A DNA stretch of 64,000 nucleotides from Janthinobacterium sp. LM6 (GCF_002002885.1 NZ_CP019510.1:3286001-3350000), one strand, 5' to 3'. Counted from the first letter of the stretch, positions 1 through 9,750 are shown. Numbers and translations: made by a program. The notes: generated by a model from the letters alone, not told the origin.

Positions 1-2456
1 TCCCCCGCGTCTTCGGCCCCGACGCCGATGAAGCGCTGGACGCGGCCACCGTGCGCGCCCAGTTCGAGGCGCTGGCGCGCACGGTAAACTCGACCGCGGA
101 GGAGGTAGCCGAAGGCTATGTCGCCATCGCCGTGGGCAATATGGCCAACGCCATCAAGCAGATTTCCGTGCAGCGGGGGCACGACGTCACCGAATATGCG
201 CTCACCAGCTTTGGCGGCGCGGGCGGCCAGCATGCCTGCCTGGTGGCCGACGCGCTGGGCATGCGCACGGTGTTCATCCACAGCCTGGCGGGCGTGATGT
301 CGGCCTACGGCATGGGCCTGGCCGACCAGAGCGCCATGCGCGAGCGGGCCATCGAAGCGACACTGGGGGCCGACCTGGCGCGCGATTTCGCCGCACTGGG
401 AGAGCAGGCGCGGGGCGACTTGCTGTGCCAGGGCGTGGCAGGCGAGCGCATCGCGCTCGTGCATCGCGTGCATTTGCGCTATGAAGGCACGGATTCGGCC
501 CTCGTCGTGCTGTTCGATACGGTGGCCGGCATGCAGGCGCAGTTCGAAGCGGCGTACAAAAAACGCTTTTCCTTCCTGATGCCGGCGCGCGCATTGATCG
601 TCGAAGCCATTTCCGTGGAAGCCCTCGGCGCTTCCGATGCGCCGCAAGCGGCCACGCCGGCGTATGCGGCCCGCGCGGGCGCGCTGGCGCCCGTGCAGAC
701 GGTGGCCATGTACTGCGCCGGAGCATGGCGCGACAGCGGCCTGTATGCGGCGGACAGCCTGCGCCCGGGTGATGCCATCGACGGCCCGGCCATCGTCAGC
801 GACGCCAACGCCACCACCGTGATCGAGCCGGGCTGGCGCGCGGAAGTGACGGCGCATGGCCATTTGATCTTGCGCAGAGTCGTGGCCTTGCCGGAGCGGC
901 GCGCCATCGGAACGAATGCCGACCCCGTGATGCTGGAAATTTTCAACAACCTGTTCATGTCGATCGCCGAGCAGATGGGCCTGCGCCTGCAGAATACGGC
1001 CCATTCCGTCAACATCAAGGAGCGCCTGGATTTCAGCTGCGCCATCTTCGATGCGCAAGGCCACTTGATCGCCAATGCGCCGCACATGCCCGTGCACCTG
1101 GGTTCCATGGGCGAGAGCATCCGCACCGTCATGACGCGCAATGCGGGCGCCATGCGGCCGGGCGACGTCTTCATGCTGAACGACCCGTATCATGGCGGCA
1201 CGCATTTGCCCGACGTGACGGTGATTTCGCCCGTCTTCGATGAAAAGGGGGAATCCATCCTGTTCTACGTCGGCTCGCGCGGCCACCATGCCGATATCGG
1301 CGGCACCACGCCCGGCTCGATGCCGCCGGACTCCACGCGCATCGAGGAAGAGGGCGTGTTGATTGACAATTTCAAGCTGGTCGACGGCGCCACGGGCGTG
1401 ATGCGCGAGGACGCAACCCTGGCCTTGCTGGCGGGCGCCAGCTGGCCGGCCCGCAATCCGCGGCAAAACCTGGCCGACCTGCGCGCCCAGGTGGCGGCCA
1501 ACCAGAAGGGGGCCGAGGAACTGCATAATATGGTCGCGCATTTCGGCTTGCCTGTCGTGCAAGCCTACATGGGCCACGTGCAGGACAATGCGGAGGAAGC
1601 CGTGCGCCGGGTCATCACGACCCTGAAGGATGGCAGCTACGCGCTGGACCTGGACAACGGCGCGCAGATCAAGGTAGCGATCCGGGTCGACGTGGCGCGG
1701 CGCAGCGCCGTCATCGATTTCACGGGTACCTCAAGCCAGCTGCCGAACAACTTCAATGCGCCGTCCGCCGTCTGCATGGCGGCCGTGCTGTACGTGTTCC
1801 GCACCCTCGTCGACGACGAGATTCCGCTCAATGCGGGCTGTCTGAAACCCTTGACCGTGATCATCCCGCCCGGCTCCATGCTCAACCCGCGCTATCCGGC
1901 TTCCGTCGTCTCGGGCAACGTGGAAACCTCGACCTGCATCACCAACGCCCTGTATGGCGCGCTGGGGGCCATGGCCGCTTCGCAGGGGACGATGAACAAT
2001 TTCACGTTCGGCAGCGAGAAATACCAGTATTACGAGACAATATCGGGCGGCTCGGGCGCCGGCCCCGGCTTCGACGGCACGGACGTGGTGCAGACGAACA
2101 TGACCAATTCGCGCCTGACGGATCCGGAAATCCTCGAGTGGCGCTTCCCCGTGCGCCTGGACAGCTACAGCATCCGCGCCGGATCGGGCGGGGCGGGGCG
2201 CTGGCATGGCGGCAATGGCGGCGTGCGCCGGGTGCGTTTTTTGGAACCCATGACGGCGGCGATCCTGTCGAACAACCGCATTATTCCCCCGTTCGGCATG
2301 GCCGGCGGCGAGGCGGGCGCGCTGGGGCGCAACTACGTCGAGCGCGTGGACGGCACGGTGGAGCACCTGGCGCATATCGGCAAAACGGACATGCGGGCGG
2401 GCGACGTGATCGTGATCGAGACGCCGGGCGGCGGCGGCTACGGCAAGACGGAATAG
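1..2456 (+). CDS. HyuA/HyuB-type hydantoinase/5-oxoprolinase, 5' end outside window
   Basis: This is the 3' part of a large ATP-dependent hydrolase of the hydantoinase/5-oxoprolinase family, which opens cyclic amides such as 5-oxoproline or hydantoins. The frame is open from the first base, so the gene begins upstream. The visible part starts in the HyuA domain (FGGAGGQHA and the glycine-rich end of its ATPase fold). It then enters a HyuB domain near base 920 (NLFMSIAEQMG, RLDFSCAIFD, HMPVHLGSMGESI, NDPYHGGTHLPD) and ends with the usual GGGGYG tail. The fused HyuA-HyuB layout is that of eukaryotic-type oxoprolinases and many proteobacterial homologues. The substrate cannot be told from sequence. 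Its 3' end overlaps the convergent AraC-family gene by 19 bases. Confidence 0.9.
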   Translation, partial: PRVFGPDADEALDAATVRAQFEALARTVNSTAEEVAEGYVAIAVGNMANAIKQISVQRGHDVTEYALTSFGGAGGQHACLVADALGMRTVFIHSLAGVMSAYGMGLADQSAMRERAIEATLGADLARDFAALGEQARGDLLCQGVAGERIALVHRVHLRYEGTDSALVVLFDTVAGMQAQFEAAYKKRFSFLMPARALIVEAISVEALGASDAPQAATPAYAARAGALAPVQTVAMYCAGAWRDSGLYAADSLRPGDAIDGPAIVSDANATTVIEPGWRAEVTAHGHLILRRVVALPERRAIGTNADPVMLEIFNNLFMSIAEQMGLRLQNTAHSVNIKERLDFSCAIFDAQGHLIANAPHMPVHLGSMGESIRTVMTRNAGAMRPGDVFMLNDPYHGGTHLPDVTVISPVFDEKGESILFYVGSRGHHADIGGTTPGSMPPDSTRIEEEGVLIDNFKLVDGATGVMREDATLALLAGASWPARNPRQNLADLRAQVAANQKGAEELHNMVAHFGLPVVQAYMGHVQDNAEEAVRRVITTLKDGSYALDLDNGAQIKVAIRVDVARRSAVIDFTGTSSQLPNNFNAPSAVCMAAVLYVFRTLVDDEIPLNAGCLKPLTVIIPPGSMLNPRYPASVVSGNVETSTCITNALYGALGAMAASQGTMNNFTFGSEKYQYYETISGGSGAGPGFDGTDVVQTNMTNSRLTDPEILEWRFPVRLDSYSIRAGSGGAGRWHGGNGGVRRVRFLEPMTAAILSNNRIIPPFGMAGGEAGALGRNYVERVDGTVEHLAHIGKTDMRAGDVIVIETPGGGGYGKTE

Positions 2457-3391
2457 GCCAGGTCAGCACTGGCACCGGCGCCGCTGAGCTGTGCGCGCAC
2501 CTGGCCCACGTCGCGCATGGGCGCGCGGCCGAACTGGCGGCTGTATTCTCGGCTGAACTGCGATTCGCTGGCGTAGCCGACCCGGTAGCCGGCCGTGCCC
2601 GCGTCGATCTGCTCGACCAGCATCAAGCGCCGCGCTTCCTGCAGCCGCAGCAGCTTCTGGTACTGCATCGGCGTCATGGCGGTAATCGCCTTGAAGTGGT
2701 GGTGCAGCGACGACATGCTCATGTTCGCCATGCCGGCCAGGTGCTCGATGCGCAGCGGCTGCGCGTAATGGTGCTTGATCCAGTCGATGGCTTGCCCCAC
2801 CTGGTGCGACTGGCTGCTGGCCAGCGCCATGTGGCGCAAACGCGCGCCCACGGGGCCATTCAGCAGGCGATACGTCAGCTCGCGGCGGATCAGGGGCGCC
2901 AGCGCGGCGATTTCCCCCGGCTTGTCGAGCAGGCGCACGAGGCGCAGCATGGCGTCGAGCAGCTCGGGCGACACGTCGCTGACGGAAATGCCGCGCGTGG
3001 CGGGCAGGATTTTCTGCTGCGCGGTGCCGGTTGCGCCGCTTTCGCTGTCGAGCAGGGCCGCCACGTCGGCGATGTCGATGCCCAGCACCACGCACAGGTG
3101 CGGCTTGTCCACGCTCGCTTCCACCACGCGCACCTGCACCGGCAGGTCGACGGACGTCAGCAGATACTGCATGCGGCTGTAATGGAAGGTTTCCGTGCCC
3201 AGGGTGACGTCCTTCGCTCCTTGCGCGATGATGGCCACGCTGGGCCGCGCCGCATGGAACAGCGATTCCGTGACGGAGGACTGGCGGTGGAAGGTCAGGT
3301 TGCCGATGGCCGTCGCGTAGTCGCCGGTGCGCGGCGCGTGGCGGCTGATCAGGGCGGCGATTTCGTCTTGGGGCAGGATTAAGGTAGGCAT
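2438..3391 (-). CDS. AraC-family transcriptional regulator
   Basis: A 317-residue regulator. Residues about 20-160 resemble the AraC_N (type I) sensor domain, with [19 protein letters not shown] and a [10 protein letters not shown] stretch. Residues about 205-310 carry the double helix-turn-helix ([20 protein letters not shown], then [18 protein letters not shown]). Regulators of this exact layout are often found next to alcohol dehydrogenases or oxidoreductases. Here the gene is divergent from the zinc alcohol dehydrogenase at 3571, with a 179-base shared upstream region. Control of that gene is therefore likely but inferred. The effector is unknown. Confidence 0.9.
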   Translation of the reverse strand: MPTLILPQDEIAALISRHAPRTGDYATAIGNLTFHRQSSVTESLFHAARPSVAIIAQGAKDVTLGTETFHYSRMQYLLTSVDLPVQVRVVEASVDKPHLCVVLGIDIADVAALLDSESGATGTAQQKILPATRGISVSDVSPELLDAMLRLVRLLDKPGEIAALAPLIRRELTYRLLNGPVGARLRHMALASSQSHQVGQAIDWIKHHYAQPLRIEHLAGMANMSMSSLHHHFKAITAMTPMQYQKLLRLQEARRLMLVEQIDAGTAGYRVGYASESQFSREYSRQFGRAPMRDVGQVRAQLSGAGASADLAYSVLP

Positions 3392-3570
3392 GGGTGGCAG
3401 TATGCGTCAGGCGAGGGAGGGCAGGGGCTGATCTTACGCAGATTTGGAGGATCGTGCAAAGGTCTTGCAGGATCGCGGTAACGGCAGGCCGGCTTCTCGG
3501 GCACACTTGTGCAATCGCATGCATGGCACGCGTTCCCCCTCGTTACACACATATAGATACAGGAGTTTTC

Positions 3571-4623
3571 ATGACCACCATCGCCAAAGGCTACGCCGCA
3601 CTGGGCCCGACCTCCGCACTGCAACCGTTCACGTTCGAGCGTCGCGCCCCGCGCGAAGACGACGTGGCCATCTCGATCAAATACTGCGGCGTGTGCCATT
3701 CCGACATCCACCAGGCGCGCGACGAATGGGGCGGCGCCGCCTTCCCGATGGTGCCCGGCCATGAAATCGCCGGCGTCGTCACGGCCGTCGGCGCCAATGT
3801 GAGCAAGTTCAAGGTGGGCGACCACGTGGGCGTGGGCTGCTTCGTCGACTCCTGCACCACTTGCAAGACCCGCAACGTGGACCTGGAACAGTACATGCCG
3901 GGCCTGATCCAGACCTACAACGGCGTCGAAGCGGACGGCAAGACGGCCACGCAGGGCGGCTACTCGGACAGCATCGTCGTCAAGGAAGGCTATGTGCTGT
4001 CGATTCCCGACAATCTGCCGCTGGACGCCGCCGCGCCGCTGCTGTGCGCCGGCATCACCCTGTATTCGCCGCTGAACCACTGGAAAGCCGGCCCCGGCAA
4101 GCAGGTCGCCATCCTGGGCATGGGTGGCCTGGGCCACATGGGCGTGAAAATCGCCCACGCCATGGGCGCCGAAGTGACGGTGCTGAGCCAGACCCTGTCG
4201 AAGCGCGAAGACGGCCTGCGCCTGGGCGCCGACCATTATTACGCCACCAACGACGCGGAAACGTTCAGCAAACTGGCCGGCACCTTCGATCTGATCATCT
4301 GCACCGTGGGCGCTTCGATCGACTGGAACCAGTACATCAACCTGCTGAAAGTGGACGGCAACATGGTCATCGTCGGCATCCCGGACGGCGCCGTGCCGCC
4401 CGTGAACGCCTTCGGCCTGGTGGGCGCGCGCCGCAGCCTGTCCGGCTCCATGATCGGCTCGATCAAGGAAACCCAGGAAATGCTGGATTTCTGCGGCAAG
4501 CACAATATCGTCTCCGACATCGAGATCATCCGCATCCAGGATATCAATGAGGCGTTCGAGCGCGTCGTCAAGAGCGATGTGCGCTACCGCTTCGTCATCG
4601 ACATGGCGTCGCTGGCTGAGTAA
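3571..4623 (+). CDS. NAD(P)-dependent zinc alcohol dehydrogenase (YahK/CAD-like)
   Basis: A 350-residue medium-chain dehydrogenase/reductase, probably an aldehyde reductase of the YahK/cinnamyl-alcohol-dehydrogenase type. ATG 3571 is chosen because AGGAG lies ten bases upstream and the protein then starts like its family, although the frame is open further upstream. Catalytic zinc ligands are visible as C42 (CGVCHSD) and H64-E65 (PGHE). The nucleotide-binding motif is GMGGLGHMG. The structural-zinc lobe is unusual: C95 and C98 are kept but the third and fourth cysteines are R101 and M109 (CTTCKTR...EQYM), so a normal four-cysteine zinc site cannot form. The gene is divergent from an AraC regulator. 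Confidence 0.92.
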   Translation: MTTIAKGYAALGPTSALQPFTFERRAPREDDVAISIKYCGVCHSDIHQARDEWGGAAFPMVPGHEIAGVVTAVGANVSKFKVGDHVGVGCFVDSCTTCKTRNVDLEQYMPGLIQTYNGVEADGKTATQGGYSDSIVVKEGYVLSIPDNLPLDAAAPLLCAGITLYSPLNHWKAGPGKQVAILGMGGLGHMGVKIAHAMGAEVTVLSQTLSKREDGLRLGADHYYATNDAETFSKLAGTFDLIICTVGASIDWNQYINLLKVDGNMVIVGIPDGAVPPVNAFGLVGARRSLSGSMIGSIKETQEMLDFCGKHNIVSDIEIIRIQDINEAFERVVKSDVRYRFVIDMASLAE

Positions 4624-4631
4624 TTTGATAA

Positions 4632-4658
4632 GGGGTCGGACCCGTCGGGTCCGACCCC
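4632..4658. repeat. Dispersed palindrome, copy 1 (GGGGTCGGACCC type)
   Basis: A perfect 12-base inverted repeat, GGGGTCGGACCC, around a 3-base spacer. It starts nine bases after the alcohol dehydrogenase stop codon. The same 12-3-12 architecture recurs at 4717 and 22289, and a rearranged relative lies at 40020. It could act as a transcript-end hairpin but has no T-run, so it is listed as a repeat. Confidence 0.85.
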
Positions 4659-4716
4659 AGCTTTTCCGATGCTGCGCCCTGAGCATTATTGGACGCTCCG
4701 AGCGACGCACAAGGCT

Positions 4717-4743
4717 GGGGTCAGACCCATCGGGTCTGACCCC
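4717..4743. repeat. Dispersed palindrome, copy 2 (GGGGTCAGACCC type)
   Basis: A perfect 12-base inverted repeat, GGGGTCAGACCC around ATC. It differs from copy 1 at one symmetric position pair. Copies 1 and 2 are separated by 58 bases and are themselves flanked by facing CCCCAG-CTT and AAGG-CTGGGG sequences. The whole 4632-4743 block therefore looks like a compound inverted unit. Confidence 0.85.
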
Positions 4744-4829
4744 TTGGTCCCCGCCAGTTCCCCATCCCCGCCAAAAATCAAGCTCCCGCGTCAATTTTTC
4801 TTTCCTTGCGTCAAAAATCGGCATAAAAT

Positions 4830-4850
4830 GAAACCGTACAGTACAGTTTC
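4830..4850. promoter_or_regulatory. TetR-type operator upstream of the PQQ dehydrogenase
   Basis: A 21-base imperfect palindrome centred on base 4840: GAAAC-C-GTAC, a central A, then GTAC-A-GTTTC. Only the internal C/A pair breaks symmetry. GTAC-centred sites with flanking GAAAC/GTTTC arms are typical of TetR-family operators. A TetR-family gene lies just after the dehydrogenase at 7360, so this is a candidate site for that regulator. No convincing -35/-10 pair was identified around it. Confidence 0.6.
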
Positions 4851-4921
4851 ACTACGTAGATTTAAAAAATCAGCCATCCCCGGCGTGTTGGCCTGGGCAG
4901 GGGAGGCGTCATGGATAAAAA

Positions 4922-7348
4922 ATGGACACTTCAACAAAGAATGGAGCGGCGGCGATCCCGGCGGTCTCCAGGGGCAAGCGCATTGCCCTGGCGGTTTTCG
5001 GCATATTTCTCGGATGTTCCGGCCTGGCCCTGGCGGCGGGCGGCATCGAACTGATTACTCTCGGCGGTTCCTGGTATTACCTGCCGGCCGGTCTCGGCTT
5101 GCTATTGGCGGGCGTGCTGTATTGGCGCCGCAAGCTGCTGGCCAGCGGCGTTGTCGCGGCGCTGCTCATCGCTACCCTGGTCTGGGCCGTGTGGGAAACC
5201 GGCTTCGCCTTCTGGCCCATGGTGCCGCGCCTGGCGCCGTTCCTCGTCATCGGCCTGGCGGCCGCCTTGCTGCATCCGTGGCTGGCAGGCCGTGGCCACA
5301 GCGGCCAGTCGCGCGGCTTCGCGGCCCTGTTCGCCGTCGTGCTGGCGGCCGGTTTCGCCTCGATGTTCCAGCCGCACGGCGTGACGGAAGCGACGACGCA
5401 GCCGCAGCAGGATGCTGTGACGGTCGTCAATGACGGCAGCGCCAATTGGGCGCATTATGGCCATGGGCCGAAGGGCACGCGCTTCGCGCCGTACACGCAG
5501 ATCGACAAGGCTAACGTCGACCAGCTGCAGGTGGCGTGGACCTACCGCACGGGCGAGCTGGCCGAGGGCGCGTCGGAATCGCAAAACACGCCGCTGCAGA
5601 TCGGCGACACCATCTACACGTGCACGCCGACCAGCAAGGTCATTGCGCTCGACGCGGACACGGGCAAGGAGCGCTGGACTTTCGACCCGAAGCCGGCCAA
5701 CACCAAAACGTGGAACCGCTGCCGCGGCGTGGGCTACTACGAGCCGGCCAAAGTGACAAAGCCGTTCCGCTTCGAGGGCATGCAGGCGGCCGGCGCGCCG
5801 GTGGCGGGCGCATGCGCCAGGCGCATCGTGCAAGTGACCATGGATGCGCGCCTGATTCAGATCGACGCGCAGACGGGCAAGCAGTGCGAGGGCTTTGGCG
5901 ACAAGGGCTCCGTCGACCTGACCGTCGGCCTGGGCAAGGTGAAAATGAACGTGCCGTACTATGCCTACACGTCCGCGCCGACTGTGGCGCGCAACCTCAT
6001 CATCCTCGGCGGCTGGGTCTTCGACGGCCGCTCCACCGATGAACCGTCGGGCGTCGTGCGCGCCTACAGCGCCGACACGGGGGAACTGGTGTGGGCCTGG
6101 GACCTGGGCAATCCGGCCATCACCAAGCTGCCGCCGGAGGGGCAGACCTACACGCGCAGCACGCCGAACATGTGGTCGACCCCGGCCTTCGACGACGAAT
6201 TGGGCCTGGTGTACCTGCCGACGGGGAACGAGCAGCCGGACTTCTGGGGCGGCAAGCGCCCGCCGCTGACGGAAAAATACGCGTCGGCCATCGTCGCCCT
6301 CGACATGGCCACGGGCCGCGAACGCTGGACGTATCAAACCGTCCACCACGATATCTGGGATTACGACGTGGCCGCGCAGCCGGCCCTGTACGATGTCCCG
6401 GACGGCAAGGGCGGCAAGACGCCAGCGCTGGTGCAGCTGACCAAGCGTGGCCAGATATTCATGCTGGACCGCCGCACGGGCAAGCCGCTTGCCGAAGTCA
6501 TCGAAAAAGCCGTGCCGCAGGAGCATGCGGCCGGCGACTGGGTGTGGAAAACGCAGCCATACTCCACCGGCATGCCGGCCCTCGGCGCGGAAACCCTGAC
6601 GGAGCGCGACATGTGGGGCGCCACCTTCTTCGACCAGCTGGCGTGCCGCATCAGCTTCCGCAAGCTCAATTACAAAGGGGAGTTCACGGCGCCCAGCACC
6701 CGCGAAACCTTGATTTACCCGGGCTACTACGGCGGCTTCAACTGGGGCGGCGCGGCCGTCGATGAAAGCAATGGCTATATGTTCGTCAACGATATCCGCA
6801 TGCCGCAGGTGGTCAGGCTGGTGCCGCGCGAAACGGTGGACGTGGCCAAGCTGACGTCGGGCCACGGCGTGGGCAGCACTTATCCGATGGATGGCACGCC
6901 CTTCGTCATCGACCACAAGGCATTCAATTCACCGCTGGGCATACCTTGCCAAAGCCCGCCGTGGGGCGTGTTCGCCGCCATCGATTTGAAGACGCGCACC
7001 AAGGTGTGGGAGCGTCCGGCCGGCACGGTGCGCGATGCCGTCATCCACGGCGTGCGCGCGCGGCTGCCCATCCCGCTGGGCATGCCCACCCTGGGCGGCG
7101 GCGTGAGCACGGCGTCGGGCCTGGTGTTTTATGCGGGCACGCAGGATTATTATCTGCGCGCCATGGACATCGCCACGGGCCGTGAAGTGTGGAAGGCGCG
7201 CCTGCCCGTCGGCTCGCAAGGCACGCCGATGACGTATGTGTCGCCAGCCTCTGGCCGCCAGTACGTCGCGGTGGTGGCGGGCGGCGCCCGCCAGAGTCCG
7301 GACCGGGGAGATTACGTGATAGCATACGCGCTTCCCAGGACACAGTAA
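4922..7348 (+). CDS. gcd: Membrane-bound PQQ-dependent dehydrogenase (glucose/quinate/shikimate family)
   Basis: An 808-residue quinoprotein of the glucose dehydrogenase type. It oxidises an aldose or polyol on the periplasmic side and passes electrons to ubiquinone. Residues about 18-145 form the usual cluster of about five membrane helices. Residues about 165-805 are the PQQ beta-propeller (WAHYGHGPKGTRFAPYTQI, GWVFDGRSTDEPSGVVRAY, HHDIWDYDVAAQPAL, GFNWGGAAVDESNG). The start is forced, because an in-frame TAA lies at 4916-4918. The good Shine-Dalgarno GGGAGG at 4901 is better spaced for an out-of-frame ATG at 4911, which is odd. No PQQ biosynthesis genes are in the window. The symbol reflects the family; the substrate is not proven. 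Confidence 0.9.
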   Translation: MDTSTKNGAAAIPAVSRGKRIALAVFGIFLGCSGLALAAGGIELITLGGSWYYLPAGLGLLLAGVLYWRRKLLASGVVAALLIATLVWAVWETGFAFWPMVPRLAPFLVIGLAAALLHPWLAGRGHSGQSRGFAALFAVVLAAGFASMFQPHGVTEATTQPQQDAVTVVNDGSANWAHYGHGPKGTRFAPYTQIDKANVDQLQVAWTYRTGELAEGASESQNTPLQIGDTIYTCTPTSKVIALDADTGKERWTFDPKPANTKTWNRCRGVGYYEPAKVTKPFRFEGMQAAGAPVAGACARRIVQVTMDARLIQIDAQTGKQCEGFGDKGSVDLTVGLGKVKMNVPYYAYTSAPTVARNLIILGGWVFDGRSTDEPSGVVRAYSADTGELVWAWDLGNPAITKLPPEGQTYTRSTPNMWSTPAFDDELGLVYLPTGNEQPDFWGGKRPPLTEKYASAIVALDMATGRERWTYQTVHHDIWDYDVAAQPALYDVPDGKGGKTPALVQLTKRGQIFMLDRRTGKPLAEVIEKAVPQEHAAGDWVWKTQPYSTGMPALGAETLTERDMWGATFFDQLACRISFRKLNYKGEFTAPSTRETLIYPGYYGGFNWGGAAVDESNGYMFVNDIRMPQVVRLVPRETVDVAKLTSGHGVGSTYPMDGTPFVIDHKAFNSPLGIPCQSPPWGVFAAIDLKTRTKVWERPAGTVRDAVIHGVRARLPIPLGMPTLGGGVSTASGLVFYAGTQDYYLRAMDIATGREVWKARLPVGSQGTPMTYVSPASGRQYVAVVAGGARQSPDRGDYVIAYALPRTQ

Positions 7349-7359
7349 GAGTTTGCTTC

Positions 7360-8010
7360 ATGCCCCAGTTGCGCACCGTTCCAGCTTCCCCGAGTACCCG
7401 AAGCGAGGAGCGGCGGCGCAAGCTGCTGGCGGCGGCGGCGGACCTCTTCCTCGCCTCCGGCTACGACGGCGTCAGCATGGACGCCATCGTGGCCGCGGCG
7501 GGCGGCTCGAAGGCCACGGCCTACCGCTACTTCGGCAGCAAGCAGGAGCTGCTGGTGGCGGTCGTCGAATACCTGTGCGCCGATTTCATCATCGACCTGC
7601 GCCGGCTCGATACCTCGCAAGCGGGCCTGGAACAGGGCTTGCAGCTGATCCTCGATGAACTGGTGGCCGTCGTCACCAGCCCCCGCCACGTAGACTTTTA
7701 TCGCCTCGTCGTCACGGGCGCGGCCGCCGTGCCGGCCGTGGGCCTGACCTGGTACGAACACGGCCCGCAAGTGTGGCACGCACTGATCCTGCGCCTGCTG
7801 GAGCAGCAGCGCGCCCAGGGCCGCATCGCGCCCGACACCGCGTTTTCGAACCTGCCGCAAATTCTGTTCGACGCCGTCTTTTCGCACCTGACCACGCGCA
7901 CCGTCATGCTGGGGCAGGGCGGCAATGCGGCCACGTTCCGGCCCTTGATCGCGGAGCTGATCGAGCTGGTGGTGGCGCGGGTGGAACGCAGGGCGGAGTC
8001 GGCCCGATAG
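7360..8010 (+). CDS. TetR/AcrR-family transcriptional regulator
   Basis: A 216-residue TetR-family repressor that begins 11 bases after the PQQ dehydrogenase stop and is probably cotranscribed with it. The N-terminal HTH is clear at residues about 18-62: RRKLLAAAADLFLASGYDG, then SMDAIVAAAGGSKATAYRYF. The C-terminal ligand domain is all-helical. ATG 7360 was chosen over upstream in-frame codons because those lie inside the dehydrogenase gene. It probably binds the palindrome at 4830-4850 and so controls gcd and itself. The ligand is unknown. A short stem (8000-8015) overlaps the stop codon. Confidence 0.88.
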   Translation: MPQLRTVPASPSTRSEERRRKLLAAAADLFLASGYDGVSMDAIVAAAGGSKATAYRYFGSKQELLVAVVEYLCADFIIDLRRLDTSQAGLEQGLQLILDELVAVVTSPRHVDFYRLVVTGAAAVPAVGLTWYEHGPQVWHALILRLLEQQRAQGRIAPDTAFSNLPQILFDAVFSHLTTRTVMLGQGGNAATFRPLIAELIELVVARVERRAESAR

Positions 8011-8046
8011 GGCCGTAATCCGAGAATAGTCTGTTGGCCGGTGGTC

Positions 8047-9498
8047 TCAGGGATTTGTGCGCCGGAGCTTTTCCAGTTCTTCAGTCGCGTGGCGATTGCC
8101 TGGATCCAGGGCCAATACCCTGGCATAGCCGGCGCGGGCGCCTTCGCGGTCTCCCGATGCAAGCAGGGCTTCAGCCAGGCTGTCGTGGACGTTATGGCTA
8201 AGGGGATGGGCTTCCGCATTCCAGCGAAAGACCTGGATGGCAGCTTCCGGCTGGCCCTTGCGTAACAGGCTATAGCCAAAAGCGTTGAGTGCGGATTCGC
8301 TCACATCGTACGTTGCGGACTCGCGTACTCCCAGGCGGAGGTAGGCGGCACGCATTGCGTCCAGGCCTTCACGAAACAAGATGGGACTGAGGGCAGCCTG
8401 CAGGCTGCGTCGCGGCAAGGCCACCGGTTTGCCGTGCACAAGGTCGGCAATGTCTCTTGCCATCGCGACCACCGTCGCCCCCTGCCAGGCATTGTCAAGA
8501 ATGACGATCGCCACATGATCGGATAAGGAGCGCACAAATATGCTCTGGTAGCCAGGGACGCTTCCCGTATGCAGGACAACGGGAAGTGGCGTATCTTTTC
8601 GTACGGCCCAGTCCTCGACCTCCCAGCCGTAACCATAGCCCTTGCCCCTGTTGGTGAACATTTCGCGCTGGGACGTCTGCTTGAGCAGGCGGCCGCCGGC
8701 CAGCGCAGCGTCAAAGCGCGCCAGGTCGAGCGCCGTCGCATACAGGCCGGCCGCGGAATAAGATACGGATGGATCGATATAGGGGGGCATCACGTGCGTG
8801 CCATCGTCGGCCTGCACGGTTCCCTGTGCAAGTTTCGCGATAATTGCGCGGCCATCGAATACGCCGCTGTCCTGCATGCCCGCCGGCGCAAAGACATATT
8901 GTTTCATATTCTCGGCATAGCTTTTCCCTGTGGCCGCTTCCACTATCATTCCGAGCAAGTAATAGCCGTTGTTGTTGTAGCGCCAGGTCCCGGGTTCGCT
9001 TGCCAGTGCGCCAGGAATCCATTCGCTTGCGAATTCTTTGGGCGTGTAATGACGGCGCGCGTCCTTGCTCCAGAATGTATCGGTGTAGCGGGATGGCAGA
9101 TCGGCCAGGCCGGACGTATGCGCCAGCAGTTGTCGCACCGTTATTTTCCCCGCGGCAGTACCTGCATACGCCGCCGGGAGGTAGGTGCCGACGGTTTCAT
9201 CGAGGTTGATACGGCCAAGCTCCGCGAGCCGCATGACCAGGGTCGCAGTGAGCGGCTTGCTGAGCGAACCGATACGAAAGACGCTATCGTCGGTGACGGC
9301 TACCTTCCAGGCCGGCTGCGCGATGCCAAACGCGGCTTGGTAGATGGGCTGGCCATCGCGCGCGACCAGCACGACGCCGCTAAAGTCGCGCTGTTCAGCG
9401 TAAGCGCGCACGAGTTCGTCAAGCGTGCTTGCCTGGACATTGACAGCGGCGCTCAAGGCGAATACGACCGCAGCTATCAGACCTATCTTCTTTTGCAT
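8047..9498 (-). CDS. Exported serine hydrolase, class C beta-lactamase fold, with TPR tail
   Basis: A 483-residue periplasmic protein with a signal peptide (residues 1-23, ending VQA). It has the class C beta-lactamase/DD-peptidase fold. The SxxK nucleophile is S78 (SLSK), the tyrosine motif is YNN in RYNNNGYYLLG, and the third motif is HTG in VLHTGSVPGY. After about residue 380 the sequence changes to helical TPR-like repeats (SALNAFGYSLLRKGQPEAAI, HNVHDSLAEALLASGDREGA). This fusion is common in esterase or peptidase members rather than true beta-lactamases. The start has AAGGGGAAAC just upstream. Antibiotic hydrolysis should not be assumed. Confidence 0.85.
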   Translation of the reverse strand: MQKKIGLIAAVVFALSAAVNVQASTLDELVRAYAEQRDFSGVVLVARDGQPIYQAAFGIAQPAWKVAVTDDSVFRIGSLSKPLTATLVMRLAELGRINLDETVGTYLPAAYAGTAAGKITVRQLLAHTSGLADLPSRYTDTFWSKDARRHYTPKEFASEWIPGALASEPGTWRYNNNGYYLLGMIVEAATGKSYAENMKQYVFAPAGMQDSGVFDGRAIIAKLAQGTVQADDGTHVMPPYIDPSVSYSAAGLYATALDLARFDAALAGGRLLKQTSQREMFTNRGKGYGYGWEVEDWAVRKDTPLPVVLHTGSVPGYQSIFVRSLSDHVAIVILDNAWQGATVVAMARDIADLVHGKPVALPRRSLQAALSPILFREGLDAMRAAYLRLGVRESATYDVSESALNAFGYSLLRKGQPEAAIQVFRWNAEAHPLSHNVHDSLAEALLASGDREGARAGYARVLALDPGNRHATEELEKLRRTNP

Positions 9499-9750
9499 TG
9501 TTTCCCCTTGTTTGGCAGCGTGCTACCCGCCGCTCATGATAAAGGCTTAACAATACGCTGTGATTTTTCACCGCTTGACAGGCATGCGACGGACCGCCCG
9601 AAAAGAGGGGCAGAATGCACACTGGCCAGATATATGGAGTGGGTCCATTGCGCAATTGCGTCGGGCAGCTTCCGGCCGCTATTTTTGGCGTGATGCCGCC
9701 AAGGGGCGGATGATATAGTGGCGGGAATGTATACACTGAAAGAAACTGCC

